Positions 1-4,745 of a stretch of DNA of 5,940 nucleotides are shown in pieces (position 1 is the first letter of the stretch; every line of letters starts with the position of its first letter). The position numbers and the translations under genes are program-made. Location of the stretch: contig JACQGZ010000008.1 in assembly GCA_016199305.1 (NCBI GenBank), positions 1 to 5,940 of the forward strand. Reading direction: 5' to 3'. The notes under the pieces were generated by a model that did not search any database, was not told where the DNA came from, and saw only the letters and a list, made by a program, of their open reading frames with translations. The stretch is from Armatimonadota bacterium. GTDB lineage: Bacteria > Sysuimicrobiota > Sysuimicrobiia > Sysuimicrobiales > Humicultoraceae.

Positions 1-38
1 CCGTTTGTACCTCAATATGGCTTTCGGGGGGTTCGGGG

Positions 39-215
39 ATGGAGGCGCATCAGGCCTTCACCCGCGGGGACGAGAGATTCGTCCCCCCGGAGCAGGTCAT
101 GACCCGGCTGATGCGGCGGGAGCCGGGGAAGTCGCGCCTGTGGCTGGACTATCTGATCCTCGGCGTCTTCATGGCGGGGGTCCTGGCCGGCCTCCTTCTG
201 GCCACCCGGGGGTAG
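39..215 (+). CDS. small single-span membrane protein, unknown function
   Basis: This is a 58-residue open frame from ATG to TAG. The N-terminal half is charged and probably cytoplasmic (residues 1-35, rich in Arg, Glu and Asp). The C-terminal part, about residues 36-55, is a hydrophobic helix (starting LWLDYLILGVF and ending LLLA) followed by a short Thr-Arg-Gly tail. That is the layout of a tail-anchored or single-pass small protein. A G-rich stretch at about 26-31 could serve as a ribosome binding site for the ATG at 39. The frame is open upstream to the window edge, so a start outside the window cannot be excluded. I do not recognise a family. Confidence rests on the coherent membrane segment and on codon use like the neighbours. 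Confidence 0.5.
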   Translation: MEAHQAFTRGDERFVPPEQVMTRLMRREPGKSRLWLDYLILGVFMAGVLAGLLLATRG

Positions 216-347
216 CCACAGGCGCTGACGATGCATGACCGACTGGTGCGGGCCGGCGGCGGGGAGCGCGACCGGAGTCTACGCGCCGCGCGAAACGGGC
301 ATGGTCACCCCGACGGACACACTCTGCCGGCCGGCATGCGCCGCACA

Positions 348-644
348 ATGACCATGGCCCTTCCGAAGACCCCCAACACCGTCATCGAGGAATGGGCCGG
401 CGCCATCGCGACGGCCCTCCTCGACCAGCAGGTCTGGTATCGGCAGGCCCTCACGCATCAGGAAATCCGAACGCTCACCGGGCTCTCCGAGCAGGAAGTC
501 TCCCGGGGGTGCTGGCACGCCCGCCTGCACGGCCTCCTCCAGTTCGAGCCCGGCACCGGCCAGGTCCGCTATACCCTCACGCCGCTGGGCACGGCGATTG
601 CCCGCCGCATTCGATCCGACCAGGCCGCCGCTCCCGACCTGTAA
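348..644 (+). CDS. small winged-helix DNA-binding protein
   Basis: This encodes 98 residues. After an N-terminal helix (about 10-28) come a predicted helix-turn-helix at about 36-64 (starting THQEIRTLTGLSEQEVS, then a recognition-like helix ending HGLLQ) and a beta wing at about 65-78 (FEPGTGQVRYTLTPLG). This is the winged-helix pattern of MarR/ArsR-type small regulators. There is no effector domain, so it may act as a simple DNA binder or as one domain of a complex. The start is uncertain: ATG codons at 336, 348 and 354 are all in frame and none has a strong Shine-Dalgarno site. The frame is open further back to 231, but the sequence there (about 231-335) is Arg/Gly-rich and looks non-coding. 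Its target is unknown; it lies 3' to 3' with a pseudogene. Confidence 0.6.
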   Translation: MTMALPKTPNTVIEEWAGAIATALLDQQVWYRQALTHQEIRTLTGLSEQEVSRGCWHARLHGLLQFEPGTGQVRYTLTPLGTAIARRIRSDQAAAPDL

Positions 645-694
645 TCTCCCAGGCGCGTCCCTTAGCGCGCGTCGTGATCTGCCCCCGGATCTCG

Positions 695-1055
695 TTACTG
701 CCCCATGCCGAACCTTTTGTTCTTTGCTGTCATTTTCAGAAAGTACCGCAGCCGCTGCCTAAAGATTTCCGGCCGGCTCCTCGCCATCTCGATCCACTCA
801 ATACGAATCCTCTTATAGGTTTGAGGGAACGCCGTGAAGTTTCTCGATGATTTCCTATCCTGCCTGAGTGCCCGAAGGATGTCGGGGGAGATCACGATGC
901 CATGCGCTGTAGCAGATCCAATCGCATCTTTGGCTTTGACCAGACCCGCAGGCGTCATTCTCCCTTGCTTGATCAGTCGGCGAACGCGCTCCTTGTTCAT
1001 TTCCGACCACTTTGCTGCCTGGTTTCCGAGGACTAAAGCGCTGAGCAAAACGATC
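695..1055 (-). pseudogene. YdeI/OmpD-associated (bacteriocin-protection-like) family pseudogene, N-truncated and frameshifted
   Basis: Reading leftward from about 1055, one frame gives DRFAQRFSPRKPGSK (1055-1011). After one extra base at 1010 the next frame continues WSEMNKERVRRLIKQGRM and on to the stop at 695-697, ending KNKRFGMGQ. Joined, they match my memory of the central and C-terminal part of the YdeI/OmpD-associated family: the RFxPRKPxSxWSxxNKERV core, the GRMxxAGL helix and the LRYFxKMTxKNKxFGM tail. Roughly the first 75-80 residues of a normal protein of about 195 are missing. What lies before the junction is the end of the neighbouring selenoprotein gene. Base composition drops to about half GC (31 of 60 at 701-760), well below the flanks, which suggests a foreign origin. 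ATG at 998-1000 could start a 101-residue fragment, but a functional product is unlikely. Confidence 0.82.
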
Positions 1056-1067
1056 CGGGGGAAGCCC

Positions 1068-1814
1068 TTACACCCCGCGGCCGTCCGGGTCGAGAGGGGT
1101 CGTCTCGCCGGCAACGGGGCCCTCGGCCGGCGCAGCCTCTCCATCTCCCGCCACCGCGCGCCCCACGGCGGCGACGAAGTGCGGCTCGGGCAGCGCGCCG
1201 ACGAACTCGTGAGTCTCGTTGATGACGACCTTTGGCACCGCGTAGACGTTGAAGCGGCGGGCCAGGGAAGGAAACTCGGTCGCCTCCACGATGTCTGTGC
1301 GGACGCGGGGGCTCTCGATGGCCAGGTGCGCGGCCAGCCTGGCCGCGCGGGGGCAGTGCGGTCAGGTGGGGGTGACGAACACCTGGAGATAGACATCGCC
1401 CGGCAGGGCCGCCAGCACCTCCCGGCTCGCCTGCGCCAGCTCCGCCCGGCCCCGCGAGACCGCGATGATCGTCTCCAGCATCGTCACGAACTCGTACCCG
1501 GCCGGCAGGCCGAGGTAGCGGACGCCGTAGTCCTCTCGCCCCAGGAAGACGATCGCCGGGACGCGTTCAATGCCGTACCGTTGCGCCTCGTCGGCGTGGG
1601 AGAGGAGGCCGTACTCCTCCACGGTGACCTTGTCGGAGAGCGCGGCGACCTCTGTGAGGATCTGCCGGGTGTATTCGGCAATCTCCCAATCCTCACCGGG
1701 GAGGGCGAGGCCGCCGGTGGCGGGCAGAAAGAGCAGCAGCCGCACCGGGGCCTCAAGGTCCGCGGCGAAGCGGCGGCGAATCGTCTCAGCGTCCTGGGGG
1801 TTGAGGAATGGCAT
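1068..1814 (-). CDS. selenocysteine-containing protein disulfide oxidoreductase (two thioredoxin folds, UPHC active site)
   Basis: This is a 248-residue protein if TGA at 1362-1364 is read as selenocysteine (residue 151). Domain 1 (about 1-115) is a thioredoxin fold with cis-Pro86 (ERVPAIVF) but no cysteine pair. Domain 2 (about 138-220) has VFVTPT-U-PHCP where relatives have a CPYC-type motif, and cis-Pro194 (YAVPKVVI). The layout is that of the PDO/glutaredoxin-like family, which handles cytoplasmic thiol-disulfide exchange. The residues after domain 2 form an Ala/Gly/Pro-rich tail. Both halves are in the same frame, with 97 open codons after the TGA. ATG at 1814 is chosen because GGGGAG lies 7 bases before it. 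The frame opens further to a TTG at 1847, which has no such site. A hairpin just after the TGA fits a SECIS. The alternative is a Cys-to-stop mutation (TGC or TGT to TGA). No selA, selB or selC lies in the window. Confidence 0.85.
1328..1348 (-). promoter_or_regulatory. putative bacterial SECIS hairpin
   Basis: On the minus strand, starting 14 bases after the UGA, GCGCGGCCA pairs perfectly with TGGCCGCGC around a GGC loop: a 9-bp stem, or 8 bp with a five-base AGGCU loop. The loop begins about 22 bases after the UGA and has G at its first positions. These are the features expected of bacterial SECIS elements, which sit inside the coding region just downstream of the Sec codon and bind SelB. 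The local DNA is very GC-rich, so a chance hairpin is possible. The position and the perfect pairing argue for function. Confidence 0.65.
1362..1364 (-). other. in-frame UGA selenocysteine codon
   Basis: The minus strand reads ACC CCC ACC TGA CCG CAC TGC CCC. The TGA replaces the first cysteine of a CxxC active site, giving U-P-H-C. Homologous sequence continues in the same frame on both sides: a beta strand (VYLQVFV) before, and the active-site helix, second domain and cis-Pro loop after. Replacement of a catalytic Cys by Sec at this position is known for several thioredoxin-fold selenoproteins. Confidence 0.82.
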
Positions 1815-1821
1815 CCCGGCT

Positions 1822-1827
1822 CTCCCC
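1822..1827 (-). promoter_or_regulatory. ribosome binding site deciding the selenoprotein start
   Basis: GGGGAG on the minus strand lies 7 bases before ATG at 1814. It selects that codon over the in-frame TTG at 1847, which has no comparable site. This fixes the selenoprotein N-terminus as MPFLNPQDAE, a typical beginning for this family. Confidence 0.7.
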
Positions 1828-1839
1828 TTTTCTGACAGG

Positions 1840-2244
1840 ATGGACAACGACCTTTACCAGCGCGACGCCCTCGTCCTCCGACACCTGCGCGGCTACCCGG
1901 AGGAACTGCGCCATTACAGCAACCTGATCAAACAGGCCCACCCCCGGGGGATGTCAGCGCTGGACTTCGTCCTCCGCCGGCCCGCGGCCTCCGATTCCCT
2001 CATCGCCGCGATCTGCCGACAGATCGCCGCTGGGGAGAAAGTGCTCAGCGCCGTGGAGGCCGCCGAGCGCTTCGGCGTCACCCCCCGCACCTTCCTGGAA
2101 ACGATTGCGGCGGCCCCGGACTTCCCGGCACCCTTCTTCGCCAACGGCGACCGTCGGCTCTGGCGCGCCGGCGACATCGAGGAGCTGGCCCCGACACGCA
2201 TACAGGCTTCGGATGGGCAAGATCCGCCTCTGGGTCACGTGTAG
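1840..2244 (+). CDS. AlpA/MerR-like helix-turn-helix protein
   Basis: This encodes 134 residues. The C-terminal half (about 68-118) reads LSAVEAAERFGVTPRTFLET, then a short FPAPFF segment, then a strand and helix with RRLWRAGDIEEL. That is the pattern of AlpA/excisionase or MerR-type winged helix-turn-helix domains: a helix-turn-helix followed by a wing that carries the R-LW-xxDIE signature. The N-terminal half (about 1-60) is helical and charged, and I do not recognise it. The start is ATG at 1840 with only a weak AGG before it. The start codon lies 25 bases from the divergent selenoprotein start, so the two genes share a very short control region and this protein could regulate it. Its end overlaps the next gene by 32 bases in another frame, implying co-transcription and coupled translation. 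Confidence 0.75.
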   Translation: MDNDLYQRDALVLRHLRGYPEELRHYSNLIKQAHPRGMSALDFVLRRPAASDSLIAAICRQIAAGEKVLSAVEAAERFGVTPRTFLETIAAAPDFPAPFFANGDRRLWRAGDIEELAPTRIQASDGQDPPLGHV

Positions 2245-2425
2245 GCGCTGCGGGCGCGCCTTCGACACCGGCCGCCGGATGGACCGCCGCTCCTTCGAAC
2301 GGGGCACTCTGGCCGCGAACTACCACACCTGTCCGTACTGCGGGACCCGGGAGACCTACCGGAAGGCCGACTATCAGGTGAAGGAGGAGCAACCGCCTTC
2401 GGTCAGGGAAGAGCGGCCGCGCTGA
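2213..2425 (+). CDS. small zinc-ribbon protein
   Basis: This encodes 70 residues with two CxxC knuckles, CRRC (Cys10, Cys13) and CPYC (Cys40, Cys43), spaced as in a zinc ribbon. Between them lies a segment with RMDRRSFERGTLAANYHT, and after them TYRKADYQ. It resembles a widespread family of unnamed small zinc-ribbon proteins in which the middle segment reads about D-xSFxxxTLxxN and the end KxDY. The biochemical role is unknown; nucleic-acid or protein binding is an inference from the fold only. The start at ATG 2213 gives a compact protein beginning MGKIRLWVTC. It overlaps the upstream helix-turn-helix gene by 32 bases, so the two are likely one transcript. The last 12 residues are charged and probably disordered. 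Confidence 0.75.
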   Translation: MGKIRLWVTCRRCGRAFDTGRRMDRRSFERGTLAANYHTCPYCGTRETYRKADYQVKEEQPPSVREERPR

Positions 2426-2436
2426 CGATACGCGCG

Positions 2437-2925
2437 TTACTGCCGCGGACTCTGCTCGACCAGCCGCCGCACCTCTTCCAGCAGGCGAAGCGTCTCCGCT
2501 TCGAAGCGCTCGGCGATCAGGGCAAACCTCGCCTGCTGCTCAATCGTGAGGATCGACGCGATCTGGCGGAGGACTTGCTGGCGGCGCCGCTCGATTTCCA
2601 CGCGCAGATCGTTGAGTTCGGCCAGTTTCAGCCGGATCGCCTCCTGATCGGGCGGGCGCTGGCGGAGCAGCTGCCGCAGATCCGCTTCCAGCATCCGCTT
2701 GCGCCGCCCCAACTCCAGGCGGATCTCCTTCAGCGTCTTGATGCGGGGGAAGAGGCGGGCGATCTGCTGGTCGGTGAGCTCCAGTTCATCGACGAGGCGC
2801 CAGATCAGGAGCGCCTCGATGATGCGGCCGACACGCTCGTCCGGCAGCAGCGTCGGCGCCTGGCCCAGCGCCGGCAACGCCAGAAGGGCGACGACCACGG
2901 CGGCGAGGAGGACCCGGCGGCGCAT
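2437..2925 (-). CDS. Spy/CpxP-like periplasmic protein
   Basis: This encodes 162 residues. A signal peptide occupies about 1-22 (MRRRVLLAAVVVALLALPALGQA, with likely cleavage after an ALG or GQA motif), so the protein is exported. The mature part is nearly all helical and Arg/Glu/Leu-rich. It carries two LTxxQ-like motifs, LTDQQIARLF and LTIEQQARF, which mark the Spy/CpxP/LTXXQ and heavy-metal-resistance helical hairpin superfamily. The mature protein contains no Cys and no His, which argues against direct metal sensing through those residues. It is the last gene of a sigma/anti-sigma operon and its ATG overlaps the anti-sigma stop by one base (TGATG). By analogy with CnrX, CpxP and ZraP, it may sense envelope stress or act as a periplasmic chaperone tied to the sigma switch. 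Confidence 0.78.
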   Translation of the reverse strand: MRRRVLLAAVVVALLALPALGQAPTLLPDERVGRIIEALLIWRLVDELELTDQQIARLFPRIKTLKEIRLELGRRKRMLEADLRQLLRQRPPDQEAIRLKLAELNDLRVEIERRRQQVLRQIASILTIEQQARFALIAERFEAETLRLLEEVRRLVEQSPRQ

Positions 2926-3434
2926 CAGGGGACCGCGGGCTGGGTCTCGAAGAGCGGCTCGGCGTCCACCGTGCCCAGCCCGGACTGCCAGAGCTGGACC
3001 GTCTCCTCCAGGGAAGGCATCAGCGTGCGCATCGAGTCGGTGAGGAAGGGCGCGACCTGGCTCTGGGTCGTGGAGGCCGGAGGCGCTCCCGGGCGCAGGA
3101 GGGTGGAGACGACGAAGACGAGGACCACGATGACCGTCGCGGCGGCCGGGCCCAGCACCGGCGCGCTCATCCGGCGGCGCAGCCGCGCCCAGACGCTCAC
3201 CGGCTCGCGGCTGATCCGCTCCTCCAGCCGGGCCATGAAGCCCGGCCAGAACCCTTCGGGCGGGGCCGGATCGGGTGTGGCGCGGAGCAGGGCGACGGTC
3301 TCCTCCAGCCGCGCGGCTTCCGCCCGGCAGGCCGGGCAGACCTCCAGATGAGCGGCCACCGCCCGCCGCAGGTCCGGTGCGGTCCGCCCCGTCACTGTCT
3401 CCAGCAGCGCCTCGCGCGCCTCCCTGCAGGTCAC
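2925..3434 (-). CDS. membrane anti-sigma factor with zinc-finger domain
   Basis: This encodes 169 residues starting at GTG. The N-terminal anti-sigma domain carries Cys3 and the HxxxCxxC motif (His29, Cys33, Cys36), as in ZAS-type anti-sigma factors that hold an ECF sigma inactive. A transmembrane helix follows at about 92-113 (VLGPAAATVIVVLVFVVS), then a periplasmic tail of about 56 residues. The GTG at 3434 is preferred: GAGGAG lies 5 bases upstream and the GTG overlaps the sigma TGA as GTGA, a classic coupling arrangement. The in-frame ATG at 3452 would add six residues and lacks this context. The partner is the sigma factor encoded directly upstream. The periplasmic tail and the Spy-like protein may provide the signal input. 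Confidence 0.88.
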   Translation of the reverse strand: MTCREAREALLETVTGRTAPDLRRAVAAHLEVCPACRAEAARLEETVALLRATPDPAPPEGFWPGFMARLEERISREPVSVWARLRRRMSAPVLGPAAATVIVVLVFVVSTLLRPGAPPASTTQSQVAPFLTDSMRTLMPSLEETVQLWQSGLGTVDAEPLFETQPAVP

Positions 3435-3988
3435 CGTCGCTCCTCGCTCCATTCCTCCGCCAGCAGGCCGCGCAGTTTTCGCAGCGCGGCGAACATCGTC
3501 GCCTTGACCGTGCCCTCGGAGCAGCCGCAGATTTTCGCGATTTCGCCGTAGGGCAGATCCTGGTAGAGCCGCAGCGTCACCATCGCCCGCTGCCGGGCCG
3601 GCAGGCTCTCCACCGCTTGCGCGACCGCCTGCCGGACCGCCTGGGCCTCCACCCGGGCGACGGGACCGGTCTCGGCCGGCGCCTCCTGGACGACCTCCTC
3701 CAGTTCCACCCAGGAGTGCCGGTTGCGCCGCTCCTGGAAGTCCAGGCAGAGGTTCACGGTGATCCGGTAGAGCCAGGTCCGCAACTGCGAGCGGCCGTCG
3801 AAGCGCGGCAGCGCCCGGTGCACCCGGATGAACACCTCCTGGGTGACGTCGGCCCCGTCCTCATGGTTCGCGACCATGCGCCGGGCGATCCGGTAGACGG
3901 TCTCCCGGTACTTGATCACGAGGGCCGTGAAAGCGCTCTCTTCGCCCCGTTTGAAGGCCGCAACGAGTGCGGCGTCTTCCTGGTCCAA
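3431..3988 (-). CDS. ECF RNA polymerase sigma factor (RpoE-like)
   Basis: This encodes 185 residues. Region 2 (about 20-92) includes ALVIKYRETVYRIARRM, the core-binding DVTQEVFIRVHRAL helix and the -10-recognising FDGRSQLRTWLYRITVN segment. Region 4 (about 115-180) includes LPARQRAMVTLRLYQDLPYG and the -35-binding helix-turn-helix EIAKICGCSEGTVKATMFAA. Region 3 is absent, as is usual for the ECF class. The start is TTG at 3988, supported by a strong GGAGG five bases before it. It is the first gene of a three-gene operon with a zinc-finger anti-sigma factor and a Spy/CpxP-like protein, and its stop overlaps the anti-sigma GTG. Autoregulation is expected for this class, but I could not identify a convincing ECF promoter upstream. 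Confidence 0.92.
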   Translation of the reverse strand: MDQEDAALVAAFKRGEESAFTALVIKYRETVYRIARRMVANHEDGADVTQEVFIRVHRALPRFDGRSQLRTWLYRITVNLCLDFQERRNRHSWVELEEVVQEAPAETGPVARVEAQAVRQAVAQAVESLPARQRAMVTLRLYQDLPYGEIAKICGCSEGTVKATMFAALRKLRGLLAEEWSEERR

Positions 3989-3993
3989 GGATC

Positions 3994-3998
3994 CCTCC
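3994..3998 (-). promoter_or_regulatory. ribosome binding site for the sigma factor TTG start
   Basis: GGAGG on the minus strand, within TAGGAGGG, lies five bases before the TTG at 3988. There is no ATG nearby in frame, so this near-consensus site decides the start and confirms TTG use in this organism. Confidence 0.75.
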
Positions 3999-4157
3999 TA
4001 CCCCTGTAACGGTTCGCCGCCCGTAGGCGTTTATCCGGCTCTTCGGAGTCATGCCCATCGCAAGGGACCCTTCAGACCGCCCCTCCGGAAAGGCCGTGAA
4101 AACGACCGATCCCCTCGAGGCAGGGGCTCCCACGCCAGACTGGAGGCGGGATGGCGG

Positions 4158-4166
4158 TGCTATATT
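4158..4166 (+). promoter_or_regulatory. extended -10 promoter of the Uma2-family gene
   Basis: TGCTATATT fits an extended -10 element (TGnTATAAT with one mismatch). It ends six bases before the ATG at 4173, so transcription would begin at or next to the start codon and the message would be leaderless. No good -35 is visible at the expected distance, as is common for extended -10 promoters. No Shine-Dalgarno site fits between the two. The rest of the 3989-4172 intergenic stretch shows nothing else I can identify. Confidence 0.55.
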
Positions 4167-4172
4167 GGGACC

Positions 4173-4724
4173 ATGGCACCTGAGGCGGTGGCCGTGGTCT
4201 CCGTCGACGATTTCTGGAGGCTGGCCGGTCTGGAACGGGCGGAACTGGTCGGGGGGCAGGTTGTAGAAATGACCCCTCCGGGCGCCCGCCACGGGGCCGT
4301 CGTGGCCACGCTGACCCGTCTCGTGGGGGCGCATGTCGATGTCCATCGCCTTGGGGCGGTTTTCGTAGAGGCGGGGTTTGTCCTCGCCCACGACCCGCCG
4401 ACCGTGAGGGCACCGGACCTAGCGGTCGTGCTGTCGGCCCGGGCTCCGTCGCCGTTGCCGGCCCGCTTCTTCCCCGGTCCGCCCGACCTGGCCGTCGAGG
4501 TGCTCTCGCCGGACGACCGCCCGGCCGAGGTGGCCGCACGGGTCGCCGACTACCTGCGCGCCGGATCCTCGGCCGTCTGGGTGGTCGATCCGGAAGGACA
4601 GACGGTCTCCGTGCACACGCGAGAAGGCGTTACACGCTATGCCGCAGGGGAAACGCTGGATGGCGCTCCGGTGCTCCCCTCACTCCGCCTGCCCGTCCGG
4701 TTGGCTCTCGGGGACGCCGACTGA
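4173..4724 (+). CDS. Uma2-family (DUF820) PD-(D/E)XK nuclease-like protein
   Basis: This encodes 183 residues, near the family norm of about 180-190. Family hallmarks appear in order: the VDDFWRLAGLERAELVGGQV start (Glu24), an APDLAVVL strand with Asp82, PPDLAVEVLSPDD with Glu109, and YLRAGSSAVWVVDPEGQTV followed by TREG. The fold is that of restriction-endonuclease-like proteins; Uma2 proteins are very abundant in some bacteria and their physiological role is unclear. The segment before YLRAG usually carries a Lys (EKVxxY); here it is Arg123 (AARVADYL), which could weaken catalysis if that Lys takes part. It is a stand-alone gene with its own promoter, and the start at ATG 4173 is supported by that promoter. 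It converges on the amidohydrolase gene with a 21-base gap and no visible terminator. Confidence 0.85.
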   Translation: MAPEAVAVVSVDDFWRLAGLERAELVGGQVVEMTPPGARHGAVVATLTRLVGAHVDVHRLGAVFVEAGFVLAHDPPTVRAPDLAVVLSARAPSPLPARFFPGPPDLAVEVLSPDDRPAEVAARVADYLRAGSSAVWVVDPEGQTVSVHTREGVTRYAAGETLDGAPVLPSLRLPVRLALGDAD

Positions 4725-4745
4725 CCCTCTAAAGCACAAGCAGGA

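Noticed and set aside
653..670. Hairpin GCGCG/CGCGC between the winged-helix gene and the pseudogene as a terminator
   Set aside because: The stem is only 5 bp with an 8-base loop and no T-run on either side. In GC-rich DNA this is expected by chance.
1068..1361. Independent C-terminal thioredoxin-like gene
   Set aside because: It is in the same frame as the upstream half and begins mid-fold without the first strand. The two halves make one normal PDO-length protein when the TGA is read through.
834..1835. Long plus-strand open frame of 333 residues
   Set aside because: It runs antisense to the selenoprotein and the YdeI pseudogene. Its product is Arg/Gly/Asp-rich with no recognisable domain, while the minus strand carries clear protein families.
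1815..1847. TTG at 1847 as the selenoprotein start
   Set aside because: There is no ribosome binding site before it, and it would add an 11-residue non-family extension. ATG at 1814 has GGGGAG at the right distance.
3275..4009. Plus-strand open frame of 244 residues
   Set aside because: It is antisense to the sigma and anti-sigma genes, whose families are unmistakable. It is a high-GC shadow frame.
4004..4050. A -10-like GATAAA and a GAAC box upstream of the sigma operon as promoter elements
   Set aside because: No partner -35 or ECF -10 element sits at an acceptable distance, so I could not support a promoter call.
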